NCBI GenBank assembly: GCA_950054485.1 | Contig: CATLPD010000006.1 | Span: 62,001-126,000 of the forward strand | Direction: 5' to 3' | Length of the DNA: 64,000 bases | Source of the DNA: an uncultured Alphaproteobacteria bacterium | GTDB lineage: Bacteria; Pseudomonadota; Alphaproteobacteria; Micavibrionales; CSBR16-224 | In this document: positions 35,172 to 44,186 of the stretch, in pieces | How the letters are laid out: every line of letters starts with the position of its first letter | Numbering within the stretch: the first letter of the stretch is position 1 | Program-made: the position numbers and the translations under genes | The notes under the pieces: model-generated | Told to the model about the DNA's origin: nothing | Seen by the model: only the letters and a program-made list of their open reading frames with translations | Database searches by the model: none

Positions 35172-36074
35172 TTATTCCAGAGATATCTGCGTGCGGCGGT
35201 TAGCCGGCTCGCGGACATCATCTGCTGTATCAACCAGCAGCTCTGATTCTCCCATCGCCTGAATAACAATCATGTCAGCGTTAATTCCGCGATTAACCAG
35301 TGCTGTTTTTACAGCCTGCGCGCGACGCATAGACAGTTTTTCGTTATAAGCAACCGGACCGGATGTATCCGTGTGACCTGTCACAACAATCCGTTGAATA
35401 TCATTGCGATTTTGTATCTCTGAAACTGTCGCATCAATAACATCGTTTGCACCGCTTGTCAGGTTCGATTTATCCCAATCAAAGAAGACTACGAACAGTG
35501 CTTCTTCAACGGCAACCGGCTCAGGCGCGGCAATCGGCTCGATCGGGGCCGGGAAAGCCGGCTCGACAACCGGGGCAGGTGGTTTAACCATAGACTGCAG
35601 ATCGTTCAACAGGGCATAGAATTCTTGTTCGCAACGTAGATCGTCAGCATTCCAGTTTTCTTCCTGTGTTTCCACCCAGCAATCAAAGCGGGCCTGTGCA
35701 GCAGCAGATTTATCTGCAGCAATTTCGCGGGCACCGTTTTCAAGTACTGTAACCAGCATTTCGCGGGCTTCACCAAGTTCGACGTAATGACCTTCGCTCA
35801 GGTTCCAGTCTTCTGTCGGCTCTGGCATTACAACTTCGCCTTCAGCAGCAGCCATGCCTTTACGTGCAAAATGGATACCATCCACAAAGTCTTTTTCGCC
35901 GTAATATTCTTGGTTTGAGAACGTGCGATATTCAGCAGCCAAATACTGGGTAAATGGTGTCCCTGTTGCGGCTGTGGAATTCAAACGTTCAATTTCTGTG
36001 TTTGTTTGGGCTGCGGTACATGCGGCTAGGCCCAATGCAGCAACGGCAATAATTACATTTTTAAAAGATTTCAT
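35172..36074 (-). CDS. OmpA-family peptidoglycan-binding lipoprotein
   Basis: 300 residues. Lipoprotein signal with lipobox LAAC (VIIAVAALGLAACTAA). Residues about 20-180 are an acidic helical region with a Pro/Ala-rich linker. The C-terminal OmpA domain has VVFFDWDKSNLTSGA, VVTGHTDTSG, LSMRRAQAVKTAL and REPANRRTQISL, the residues that bind diaminopimelate. It would tether the outer membrane to peptidoglycan. The N-terminal region is longer than in Pal, so it is not called pal. Confidence 0.9.
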   Translation of the reverse strand: MKSFKNVIIAVAALGLAACTAAQTNTEIERLNSTAATGTPFTQYLAAEYRTFSNQEYYGEKDFVDGIHFARKGMAAAEGEVVMPEPTEDWNLSEGHYVELGEAREMLVTVLENGAREIAADKSAAAQARFDCWVETQEENWNADDLRCEQEFYALLNDLQSMVKPPAPVVEPAFPAPIEPIAAPEPVAVEEALFVVFFDWDKSNLTSGANDVIDATVSEIQNRNDIQRIVVTGHTDTSGPVAYNEKLSMRRAQAVKTALVNRGINADMIVIQAMGESELLVDTADDVREPANRRTQISLE

Positions 36075-36330
36075 GTTCTGATGTCTCCAATCACAATTCT
36101 TTCACTCATTGCACTGTATCGTCTTTAACCTTGAAAAACAAAATATTTTTTATATATACGAAAAAAATTATCAAAAATTCCTTGCATTATGATTCTTTTT
36201 TAATTATGACTAAGCGTAAGCCTAATAGAAATTTAGGGTTTTGTGTTCTACATCCCGCGTTCAGGGATAAAATTACGCAGACATTGATAACAAGAAAAAT
36301 AACAGTCGAAGATAACGAAAGGATTCCCCT

Positions 36331-36792
36331 ATGACAGATATGACCGGAAAAAAAGTGATGTTGCTTGTAGCAAATGGTTTTGCACAAATGGATTTTATTA
36401 CATTGCAACGTGAAATGAACAGCCTGAAGGCCGATATGACCGTTGTGAGCAGCGAAAAAAATCTGGTCAACGGTTTCAATGGGGCAGAATGGGGACTGAC
36501 ATTCCCGGTTGATCAGCAGATTGACACTGTTTTGGGTTCTGATTTTGATGCGATTATCATTGTTGGCGGACCACAGTCTGTAAAACGTTTACAGGATAAT
36601 GCACATTCTGCACGTATCCTTGAAGCTTTTGCAGAAGCAGACAAGCCGGTTATTTTGCTGAACGAAGCAAAAGCGTTTGATGTTGCAGGTTCAAGCCGTG
36701 TTCTTGAAATCGACGGCGAAGTTACTGACGAAATCGTTGTCGATGTTGTATCACACATTGGTGGTACCGAAGAATTGGCGAAAGCCGCATAA
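36331..36792 (+). CDS. DJ-1/PfpI-like protein without the nucleophile cysteine
   Basis: 153 residues, a flavodoxin-like domain of the DJ-1/PfpI superfamily (VMLLVANGFAQMDF start, FDAIIIVGGPQSV core). The nucleophile elbow, normally A-x-C-H-G, reads ILLNEAKAF. The protein contains no Cys at all, so protease, glyoxalase or deglycase chemistry is not expected. A ligand-binding or structural role is possible. It lies 24 bases upstream of prfB on the same strand. Confidence 0.75.
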   Translation: MTDMTGKKVMLLVANGFAQMDFITLQREMNSLKADMTVVSSEKNLVNGFNGAEWGLTFPVDQQIDTVLGSDFDAIIIVGGPQSVKRLQDNAHSARILEAFAEADKPVILLNEAKAFDVAGSSRVLEIDGEVTDEIVVDVVSHIGGTEELAKAA

Positions 36793-36816
36793 TAAACATA
36801 CGGGCGTAGAAAAAAC

Positions 36817-37918
36817 ATGCGTGCGGAAATTCAAACAGCAGCGGAAGAAATCAATCAAGGATTGTCTCTGCTGAGGAGGCATCTTTGACTGGGATGTCGC
36901 CGTCAAGAATCTTGAAGAATTAAATGCGCTGGCCGAAGATCCGACCCTTTGGGACGATCCGGAACGCGCACAGAAGATCATGCAAGACCGCACGCGCCTT
37001 GAAACGCGTATCAATAATGTGAAATCAATAGAACAAACCCTTTCAGACCAGCTTGAGATGATCGAGCTGGCCGAGATGGAAGATGACAAGGCTTTGATAT
37101 CCGAAGCCGAGAATATTGTTTTTGCCCTTCAGGAAAAAGTTGAAAAGCAGCAGTTAGAGAGCTTGCTGTCGGGAGAAGTTGATCCCAACGACGCTTATCT
37201 CGAAGTGAACTCGGGTGCTGGCGGAACCGAGGCTTGCGATTGGGCGGGTATGATGCTGCGCATGTATCTGCGCTGGGCTGATCAGCGCGGGTTTAAAACT
37301 GAAATCCTTGAAATGAGTGACGGGGAAGAGGCCGGTATTAAATCGGCCACGGTCGAGATCAAAGGCGAGAACGCTTACGGTTGGCTTAAGACTGAAAACG
37401 GTGTTCACCGTCTGGTGCGTATATCACCGTTTGATTCGAATGCCAGACGTCATACAAGCTTTGCATCAGTTGCCGTATCACCCGTTGTGGATGATTCGAT
37501 TGAAATCGAAATCGAAGATAAAGATATTCGGGTTGATACTTATCGGGCAAGTGGCAAGGGCGGGCAGCATGTTAACAAGACCGACAGTGCTGTACGATTG
37601 ACCCATATTCCCACAGGGGTCGTTGCCGCATGTCAAAGCGGTCGATCCCAGCATCAGAATAAAGATACGGCGATGAAGATGCTAAAAGCGCGCCTGTACG
37701 AACGCGAATTGCAAAAGCAGATGGAAGAAAAAGCCGCTGCCCAGGGTGAGAAAACAGAAATCGGCTGGGGACATCAGATTCGATCGTATGTTTTACACCC
37801 ATACCAAATGGTCAAGGATTTGCGTACGCAGGCCGAGACCTCACAATCGCAGGCCGTTCTGGATGGCGATCTTGATATGTTCCTTGAAAAGGCTTTAGCA
37901 GCCCAGCTTGGCAAATAA
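36817..37918 (+). CDS. prfB: Peptide chain release factor 2 (with programmed +1 frameshift)
   Basis: Starts at ATG 36817, reads 23 codons to an in-frame TGA (36886-36888), and continues after a +1 shift from GAC at 36887, giving about 366 residues. RF2 recognises UAA/UGA through the SPF tripeptide (VRISPFDSNARR) and triggers hydrolysis with GGQ (GKGGQHVNKTDSAV). The N-terminal domain after the shift is DWDVAVKNLEELNALAEDP. The shift makes RF2 synthesis respond to RF2 scarcity. Annotation that starts at the internal ATG 36980 truncates the gene. Confidence 0.97.
36873..36889 (+). promoter_or_regulatory. RF2 programmed frameshift site
   Basis: GAGGAGG (36873-36879) acts as an internal Shine-Dalgarno-like stimulator, followed by CAT and the slip codon plus stop CTT TGA C (36883-36889). 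The CUU-UGA-C core is the widely conserved RF2 autoregulatory site. Confidence 0.95.
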
Positions 37919-37965
37919 AATTTTCGCCTTATAGTTAAATCAGCGATTTAACGATAGAGGGCGAA

Positions 37966-39405
37966 ATGTCAAAACTACTCAAAGATAAAGCATATATAAA
38001 TGGTACATGGGTTGCCGCAGACAGTGGCAAAACATTCGATGTGACCAATCCTGCGACAGAAAAGACAATCGGCAATCTTCCCGATCTGGGGGAGGCCGAA
38101 ACTGAACGAGCGGTAGATGCGGCGCACAAAGCATTTCCAGAGTGGTCCGGCATGCTGGCGGTTGATCGTCAAAAGGTCCTTGAGAAATGGTATGATTTGA
38201 TTGTCGAACATGTCGATGACCTCGTTGAAATTCTGACAATGGAGCAGGGAAAGCCCCATAAAGAAGCCAAGGGCGAAATACTTAATGGTGCAGGCTTTAT
38301 CAAATGGTATGCGGAAGAAGGACGACGTATATACGGCGATAACATACCATCGAATGCTGATAACCAGCGCATCGTTGTGATCAAGCAGCCTGTTGGTGTT
38401 GCTGCCATGATTACACCTTGGAATTTTCCATCATCCATGATCACCCGCAAGGCAGCCGCGGCGCTGGGCGCAGGATGTACTGTCGTCATTAAACCAGCCG
38501 AAGCGACGCCTTATTCCGCTTTGGCACTTGCGCATTTAGCTGACCAAGCCGGTTTTCCCAAAGGGGTTTTCAATATTGTCACAGGTGATGCCAAAACAAT
38601 CGGCGAGGTTTTGACATCACACCCCAAGGTTAAAAAGTTCAGCTTCACGGGATCGACTGCAGTCGGAAAGAAGCTGATGGCGCAATGCGCAGATAGTGTA
38701 AAGAAAGTATCTTTGGAACTGGGTGGTAATGCGCCCTTTGTTATATTCGAAGATGCGGATATGGATAAGGCCGTTGATGGGGCAATTACATCCAAATTCA
38801 GGAATGCGGGACAGACCTGCATCTGTGCAAACCGCATATTTGTCCACGAAAATATCTATGATGATTTTTTAAATCGCTTTGTGGAAAAAACCAAAGCTCT
38901 GAAACTGGGGCATGGCGACGATGATAAAACCGACATCGGTCCCATGATTAATCGTGACGGCGTGGAAAAAGCGTATGAATTGTTAAAAGATGCCATAGAT
39001 AATGGGGCAGAGCTGCATTGCGGAGGTGAAATGCGTGATGATCTTGGCCCGCGTTTTTTAGAGCCGGCTGTCATTACCGATGTAAAGCCTTCCATGCGTA
39101 TCTTCAAAGAGGAGATTTTCGGACCTGTCGCAGCGCTTTACAAGTTTTCGTCTACAGATGAAGTTGTGAAAATGGCTAATGACACACAATACGGTCTTGC
39201 CGCTTATATCTACACCAACGATTTAAAGCGGGCCTGGGAAGTCCCTGAAGCTTTGGATTACGGTATGGTCGGCGTGAATTCCAGCCTGCTATCATTACCT
39301 CAAGCCCCGTTTGGCGGTGTAAAACAATCCGGCTTCGGTCGTGAAGGGGCAAAATACGGCCTTGATGATTACATTCAGATAAAATATATGTCCGTACAAT
39401 TTTAG
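37966..39405 (+). CDS. gabD: NAD(P)-dependent succinate-semialdehyde dehydrogenase family
   Basis: 479 residues. Oxidises succinate semialdehyde (from GABA) to succinate. The aldehyde dehydrogenase residues are clear: TPWNFP (Asn), LELGGNAP (Glu base), GQTCICANR (nucleophile Cys) and the C-terminal FGGVKQSGFGREG. The GQTCICANR double-Cys context is typical of GabD. No GABA transaminase is adjacent, so other aldehyde substrates remain possible. Confidence 0.88.
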   Translation: MSKLLKDKAYINGTWVAADSGKTFDVTNPATEKTIGNLPDLGEAETERAVDAAHKAFPEWSGMLAVDRQKVLEKWYDLIVEHVDDLVEILTMEQGKPHKEAKGEILNGAGFIKWYAEEGRRIYGDNIPSNADNQRIVVIKQPVGVAAMITPWNFPSSMITRKAAAALGAGCTVVIKPAEATPYSALALAHLADQAGFPKGVFNIVTGDAKTIGEVLTSHPKVKKFSFTGSTAVGKKLMAQCADSVKKVSLELGGNAPFVIFEDADMDKAVDGAITSKFRNAGQTCICANRIFVHENIYDDFLNRFVEKTKALKLGHGDDDKTDIGPMINRDGVEKAYELLKDAIDNGAELHCGGEMRDDLGPRFLEPAVITDVKPSMRIFKEEIFGPVAALYKFSSTDEVVKMANDTQYGLAAYIYTNDLKRAWEVPEALDYGMVGVNSSLLSLPQAPFGGVKQSGFGREGAKYGLDDYIQIKYMSVQF

Positions 39406-39476
39406 AAAAACTTTGAAAATTCATCGACTTGCCCTAGACTTACAAAAAGGGTTTATTTGGTCTTTGGATATAAGGT

Positions 39477-41549
39477 TTGGAACAAGCGACAGAAAATAAA
39501 GCTGCCGGCAATGAAAACGGCAGTGCCAGCCAGTCGGATGCGTCTGATGGGGTAAAAGTCGCTGTCGGTCCCGATAAGCGCTATATCATAGATTTCAGCA
39601 AAGAAATTAAAACGCTGGAGCATGGTTTAACTGAGGTTGTCCATGTCTATGATCAGGAAGAAGACCGTAATCTCGCGGCCTATTTATGTGCTCGCCGTTC
39701 ATTGCCAAGGCTATCGGATATTCTGACATACAAGTATGTAGGCCATCCAAACTTACTTTACTATGTTGCGTCATACCCGGTTATTGATCCTGAGACGCAA
39801 AAAGAATATGTCGCGCTGATTTTCACCAATCCCGATCTGACACCTTTGATCGAGCATTTGAAAGACGACATTCCAAAGTTTAAGCCAGAAGATATTAAAA
39901 ACCGTATTCTGTTTCCAATCCTTGATGCGTTACATCTTTTTAACAAGGGGGATATGGCGCATGGGGCAATCAATCTCCGTAATATTTATATAAAAGGCGA
40001 AGGAGATGACTACGAGGTTGTTCTAGGCGAATGTCTTTCAGCGGCTTTGTCCATGGAAAACCCTATATTATACGAGACTGTTGATAATGCTTTGGCGGAC
40101 CCATCTGGGCGCGGCGTTGCGACGGTGAAAAATGATTTATATTCGCTGGGAATATGTATTGCGATGCTGGTTTGGCAGGTAAACCCGCTTCAGGAGCTAA
40201 GCGATACTGAAATTATTCAGCGTAAGGTCGAAAAAGGGTCCTTTGGTCTATTGTCGACACGTCAAAAAGCCTCCAGCGAGTTAATTGAATTTTTACGAGG
40301 TGTTTTAAACGATGATGCTTCGCAACGCTGGGATTACGATGATGTCAGCAAATGGATGGAAGGCCAGCGCCTGAGTCCGAAGCAGCCGCCCGCCCAACTT
40401 AAAGCACAAAGGCCCTTTGTGTTCAGGGACAAAAAATATTCCTATATGCGCTCGCTGATTTATGTTTTGGGACGCGAGGGTGGGGATACCGCCTATACGG
40501 TTTTAAGTTCACCCGAGTTTTTAAAGTGGTTTACACGCAACTTTTCTGACAAAAACATTCTGGCGAATGTGGAAAGTATTCTGGAGCGTACGAAAACGGC
40601 CCCGAAAAGCGGTTCCTTTAAAGATAGATATACAGCTGAAATGATTATGGCCCTGGATCCGCATGGCCCAATAAGGTTTAAAAACCTGTCAGTCCATGCC
40701 CGTGGCTTTGGAACGTCATTGGCGGCATCGTTTGCCCGCGAGGATAATATTCAGGTTTATCCGCAGCTTTTGGATTATCAGCTCTATGCCGTCTGGTTGA
40801 GTATGCAGTTTAATGTTCCGGCCTATGCCGCGCAGCTTTCCAGTGACTTCGAGCGCTATAAACAATTTGTGAAACAAAAAACGCCGGGTTTGGGAATTGA
40901 GCGCGTTTTATATATGGCTTGCCCTGATGCGCCGTGCCTCAGCCCGCAATTTGCGAAAGATTTCGTATATGATGCAAGGCACTTGTTGAGTGTCATGAAC
41001 CGCCACGCCCGCAGTGGCACGTTGAATGACCCGTTGTTTGACCGGCACATTATTACGTATTTATCAGTACGCGAAGCTAAGATGATTGAACCGCATATGA
41101 GTCTTGTGGGATCGAATGATAAAGCTTCCCACCTTTTAGGTGTCATTAAAACGCTGGCCGCAATACAGAAGAAAGAAAGACCGGGGCCGATGATCGCGAT
41201 CACGGATCATTTAATTGACAAGTGCGAGCCCGTTCTGAAGCAAATTTATAACACCAACTTGCGTCATGCTGTTAAAAAGAAAGTTCTTGAGCAAAAGGGC
41301 AAGGGAGATCTGACAGCCTTGATTTCCGCTTTAAATGACGAGAAAATGTTAAGTCAGGATGTGCGGGGCTTTCGTGCAGCGAAAAAGGAATATCAATTGC
41401 TTGAACTCCGCAAAGAGTCTATTGCAGGCACTTCCGAGCGTAAAAGAAAACTGGGTATGTATCGAGGCAAACAGGTGGCGATGATTGTTTCCGCAACTTT
41501 AGCTTCGGTTGGCGTTTTGATTAATATTATTAAATTTTTTACGGGATAG
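39477..41549 (+). CDS. Tail-anchored protein kinase-like protein, catalytic residues lost (pseudokinase)
   Basis: 690 residues from a TTG; a stop lies directly upstream in frame and no closer alternative exists. Residues about 40-295 have the order of a eukaryotic-type kinase fold, but the catalytic loop reads HGAINLRN (162-169), with Ala for the catalytic Asp, and the DFG position reads LGEC (183-186). A VAIK lysine is not evident. Residues 300-660 are a large, mostly helical region I do not recognise. A single hydrophobic helix (VAMIVSATLASVGVLINIIKF) ends the protein, so it is probably membrane-anchored facing the cytoplasm. The next gene starts on the base after its stop. Confidence 0.8.
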   Translation: MEQATENKAAGNENGSASQSDASDGVKVAVGPDKRYIIDFSKEIKTLEHGLTEVVHVYDQEEDRNLAAYLCARRSLPRLSDILTYKYVGHPNLLYYVASYPVIDPETQKEYVALIFTNPDLTPLIEHLKDDIPKFKPEDIKNRILFPILDALHLFNKGDMAHGAINLRNIYIKGEGDDYEVVLGECLSAALSMENPILYETVDNALADPSGRGVATVKNDLYSLGICIAMLVWQVNPLQELSDTEIIQRKVEKGSFGLLSTRQKASSELIEFLRGVLNDDASQRWDYDDVSKWMEGQRLSPKQPPAQLKAQRPFVFRDKKYSYMRSLIYVLGREGGDTAYTVLSSPEFLKWFTRNFSDKNILANVESILERTKTAPKSGSFKDRYTAEMIMALDPHGPIRFKNLSVHARGFGTSLAASFAREDNIQVYPQLLDYQLYAVWLSMQFNVPAYAAQLSSDFERYKQFVKQKTPGLGIERVLYMACPDAPCLSPQFAKDFVYDARHLLSVMNRHARSGTLNDPLFDRHIITYLSVREAKMIEPHMSLVGSNDKASHLLGVIKTLAAIQKKERPGPMIAITDHLIDKCEPVLKQIYNTNLRHAVKKKVLEQKGKGDLTALISALNDEKMLSQDVRGFRAAKKEYQLLELRKESIAGTSERKRKLGMYRGKQVAMIVSATLASVGVLINIIKFFTG

Positions 41550-42044
41550 ATGGCAAAGAAAGAAAAAAAGCAACCGACGGATACTGTGGCTGCGCCTAAA
41601 AAGCGTAGCTTGATATCTGTTATTGCAGGGCCGATGTTGCTGGCGCTGGTCTTTATGCCAACAACGCTACTGCTTTTTGTTATGATGCTACCGACAGCTA
41701 TTGTCGGGATTGTGGACAAGGATCAGCCGCGGGCTTTGACTGTTACGATAGGCGCGACAAATCTTGCCGGGGCTGTTTCCATCTGGTTTGAATTGTTGCG
41801 CAGGGGGCATACAATTCAAGCGGCGCAGGACCTTTCCACAAATATTGATTCACTGATTACGGCATATGGGGCTGCGATGGTCGGCTTAATGGTTTATGCT
41901 ATCGTCGTGCCTACGGTTGCCAAGATTACCAGTCACGCGGCCGAGTACGAGAAAAATAAAATTCAAAAGCAACAGAATAAAATGCTTGAAACCTGGGGTC
42001 CGGATGTTTTGCCGGATGATAATACAGGCCCTAAAAATAATTGA
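41550..42044 (+). CDS. Small polytopic membrane protein paired with the pseudokinase
   Basis: 164 residues with about three membrane segments (around 20-57, 62-84 and 102-127), a basic Lys-rich N terminus and a charged coiled C-terminal tail. Its ATG follows the pseudokinase TAG without a gap, so translation is coupled and the two products likely form a membrane complex. I recognise no family. A MotA/TolQ/ExbB assignment is not supported. Confidence 0.82.
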   Translation: MAKKEKKQPTDTVAAPKKRSLISVIAGPMLLALVFMPTTLLLFVMMLPTAIVGIVDKDQPRALTVTIGATNLAGAVSIWFELLRRGHTIQAAQDLSTNIDSLITAYGAAMVGLMVYAIVVPTVAKITSHAAEYEKNKIQKQQNKMLETWGPDVLPDDNTGPKNN

Positions 42045-42069
42045 CATAACGCATGTGTTTTAGTATAGT
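42041..42069 (+). promoter_or_regulatory. Strong sigma70-like promoter overlapping the upstream stop codon
   Basis: TTGACA (42041-42046), 17 bases, TATAGT (42064-42069): perfect -35, 5/6 -10 and optimal spacing. The -35 box contains the TGA stop of the preceding gene. The next gene starts 26 bases after the -10 box. Confidence 0.72.
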
Positions 42070-42094
42070 TTTTCTGTTTAATCAGGAAAACCAC

Positions 42095-42832
42095 ATGTCC
42101 GAGTCCGCTGAAAACAATGATGAGGTTCGTCTACCTTTGAAGAAAGGGCGTATTTTGCATTCAAGCAGGCGTCAAAGTATCATCTTTTCCAAAATGGTCA
42201 ATGATGCCTTCGGGGGAAAAAGACGTGACGTGCGACTTTTTCTGGATCAAGTAGGCTGTCGTTACGCTGGAGAAGAAGGCATATCTGTTCTGGAGTTACC
42301 AAATGGCGAAAAACTTTATGTTGATTTAACGCTGAATAGGCTTGAAGAAAAGCTTACAAAATTAGACGATGAAATTGATTTAAGCGATGTAACTCAAAAT
42401 GTCATAGAGAAATGGCAAAGACAGCAAAGAAAACTGAATAGAGTGTTTAATGCGGAGGCGGCAATAAAAGCTCTCCCTGGCGATGACATGATCATAGTTT
42501 TATATGGTGATACAGCTGATGACTTCAGCTTTAAAAAGGTTCCTTTGGTTATTTTACGAAGTGAATTAGAGAAGCTTTTTAAAGATTTCATATCTTTAAC
42601 GGATTGGAAAAACTATCGCAGCGATTGGGGAATGGGCAATCTAGCATACGGACCTTATGTAGAAATAACGAAAAAGAGATTTGAGGAAGCGCTTGCCTCT
42701 GCTCGTGCTGAAGATAAAAGAGTTTTAGATTTGAGGCAGGAGACAAAAGGGAGCTTAAATACGCTACATGATTTTGATTTTAAAACAACTGAGCAATCTA
42801 AATGGTTGCTCGATTTCAAGCGAAATCCATAA
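42095..42832 (+). CDS. Hypothetical cytoplasmic protein
   Basis: 245 residues from the ATG at 42095, with AGGAA upstream; the frame from 42053 contains the promoter and is rejected. Charged, mixed alpha/beta, no membrane segment or catalytic motif seen. Not recognised. It sits between the pseudokinase pair and the Tad pilins with its own strong promoter. It is AT-richer than its neighbours, as is the 218-base gap after it, in which I see no gene. Confidence 0.75.
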   Translation: MSESAENNDEVRLPLKKGRILHSSRRQSIIFSKMVNDAFGGKRRDVRLFLDQVGCRYAGEEGISVLELPNGEKLYVDLTLNRLEEKLTKLDDEIDLSDVTQNVIEKWQRQQRKLNRVFNAEAAIKALPGDDMIIVLYGDTADDFSFKKVPLVILRSELEKLFKDFISLTDWKNYRSDWGMGNLAYGPYVEITKKRFEEALASARAEDKRVLDLRQETKGSLNTLHDFDFKTTEQSKWLLDFKRNP

Positions 42833-43050
42833 AATTTTACACAAATTTTCTTAAAGTACAGATCAAATATAATTATTTTTTTATTCGGATTGTTTTAAAA
42901 TTTTACTTTAAAAAATCGTCAAAAATACTTCGTTTTAATACCTTATTAATCTTCTTTCGATATTCTGAAGATATTGGGGTGTGGTTCTGTGGTGTCCAAA
43001 AAACCAGAACCGTTGGGATTAAAATCAAAATTGAAAAAAAGGAAGTTTAC

Positions 43051-43233
43051 ATGAACATTTTATTTGCAAAATATCACGCTTGGAAATCAGAAACAGACGG
43101 TGCAACGGCGATTGAATACGGTCTTATTGCAGCCGGTATTGCGGTCGGAATTAGTGCCGTGGTCTTTACATTCGGTGACCAGCTGGAAGCCTTGTTCCAA
43201 GATGCAGGCACAAAAATCGAGAACGCCGGTTAA
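43051..43233 (+). CDS. flp: Flp/Fap-type major pilin 1
   Basis: 60 residues from the ATG at 43051, with GGAAG at 43041-43045. A long open frame back to 42802 is not the start. Prepilin cleavage is expected in the family motif region DGATAIEYGLIAAGIAVGI: short basic leader, Gly, then the E/Y pair at mature positions 5/6. The rest is one hydrophobic helix. Product is the Tad pilus subunit. Followed by a terminator, so pilin mRNA is made separately from the machinery. Confidence 0.95.
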   Translation: MNILFAKYHAWKSETDGATAIEYGLIAAGIAVGISAVVFTFGDQLEALFQDAGTKIENAG

Positions 43234-43323
43234 AGCGTAACATTCGTATAATGTTGGGAGTTGGAGTGTCAGTTCGTCTATAGCCCTCATCTCTGTAACT
43301 TGACATGCTCACAACATCGAAAC

Positions 43324-43356
43324 GACACCCGTCTTTATGGCGGGTGTCATTTTTTT
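43324..43356 (+). terminator. Terminator after flp pilin 1
   Basis: GACACCCG (43324-43331), nine-base loop, CGGGTGTC (43341-43348), then seven T residues. Lies about 90 bases after the stop. Confidence 0.9.
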
Positions 43357-43449
43357 GCTTTACTTCCATAGTTTTTGTCTTAGCATTAAAACTAGTGAAT
43401 TCAAAACACATGGATTTGCTGCAATCAATATTAAGAAGGGAGTATAAAA

Positions 43450-43632
43450 ATGCTTAAATTGATTTCAACTGTTCAGGCTTACATGAAAAGTGAAGAAGGT
43501 GCGACAGCTATTGAATATGGTCTGATCGCTGCTGGGATTGCTGTTGGTATCAGCGCAATCGTTTTCACATTCGGTGACCAGCTGGAAGCTCTGTTCCAGG
43601 ATGCAGGAACAAAGATCGAAAATGCTGGTTAA
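43450..43632 (+). CDS. flp: Flp/Fap-type major pilin 2
   Basis: 60 residues, a tandem paralogue of the previous gene. The last 43 residues differ only by Val/Ile, while the leader and first residues diverge. GGGAG ribosome-binding site before the ATG. The synonymous differences in DNA exceed the protein differences, consistent with purifying selection on the mature pilin. It has its own terminator downstream. Confidence 0.95.
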   Translation: MLKLISTVQAYMKSEEGATAIEYGLIAAGIAVGISAIVFTFGDQLEALFQDAGTKIENAG

Positions 43633-43653
43633 TAGAATACGCATTTGATAAAG

Positions 43654-43690
43654 GGTCTGCAGTTTATTGCTGCAGACCTTTTGTTTTTTT
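43654..43690 (+). terminator. Terminator after flp pilin 2
   Basis: GGTCTGCAG (43654-43662), seven-base loop, CTGCAGACC (43670-43678), then a long T-rich run. It lies before tadV and would limit read-through into the assembly genes. Confidence 0.9.
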
Positions 43691-43706
43691 TCGCAATGGG
43701 GGTTGT

Positions 43707-44186
43707 GTGGGTAGTGTCATTTTTATTTTTATCAGCGCGCTTGTCTTAATGGCGGCGATTACTGATATCAAATCTTTAAGTATACCAAATATCATACCGA
43801 TTTTTATTTTGGCGGCGTTTGCCTTTACGGTTGTTTTTGATCCGACGTATTTTGTAAACCTTGAAAATAGTCTGATTTCTGCAGCAACAATTTTTGTAAT
43901 TACATTTGTTATGTTTGCGGCCGGGATATTGGGGGCGGGGGATTCAAAGCTTTTGGCTGTGCTGGGGCTGTGGATTCCGGTTTCGACCATATGGGGGTTT
44001 GTTTTAATCATGTCGGTGGTGGGTGCTATGCTGGGTGTAGTTGCCATTTTTATCAGAAAACAAGAGTTTTTGAGTCATCGCTTTTCCGAAGTGAGCTGGT
44101 TTGGGCAGCTGCAGCAGGGGCGTAGCGCTGTTCCATATGCGGTTGCCATCGCGTCTGCGTTTTTCGCCGTGGCTTTTCCATGGTAG
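43707..44186 (+). CDS. cpaA: Prepilin peptidase (A24 family) CpaA/TadV
   Basis: 159 residues from a GTG; GGGGG lies just upstream. Removes the leader of Flp prepilins at the inner membrane. The two catalytic Asp residues are in TDIKSLSIPN and in GAGDSKLLA (the GxGD motif). Five to six hydrophobic segments. The C-terminal part carries HRFSEVSWFGQLQQGRSAVPYAVAI, in which the VPYA segment is family-typical. Confidence 0.94.
   Translation: MGSVIFIFISALVLMAAITDIKSLSIPNIIPIFILAAFAFTVVFDPTYFVNLENSLISAATIFVITFVMFAAGILGAGDSKLLAVLGLWIPVSTIWGFVLIMSVVGAMLGVVAIFIRKQEFLSHRFSEVSWFGQLQQGRSAVPYAVAIASAFFAVAFPW

Noticed and set aside
36131-36334. 67-codon ORF ending on the start of the DJ-1-like gene
   Set aside because: AT-rich leader sequence, no convincing ribosome-binding site, Lys/Ile/Asn-rich product without features. 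It is more likely the untranslated leader region.
41550-42044. MotA/TolQ/ExbB proton-channel identity for the small membrane protein
   Set aside because: Only about three helices, no conserved Pro/Thr/Ser channel pattern and no MotB/TolR/ExbD partner gene.
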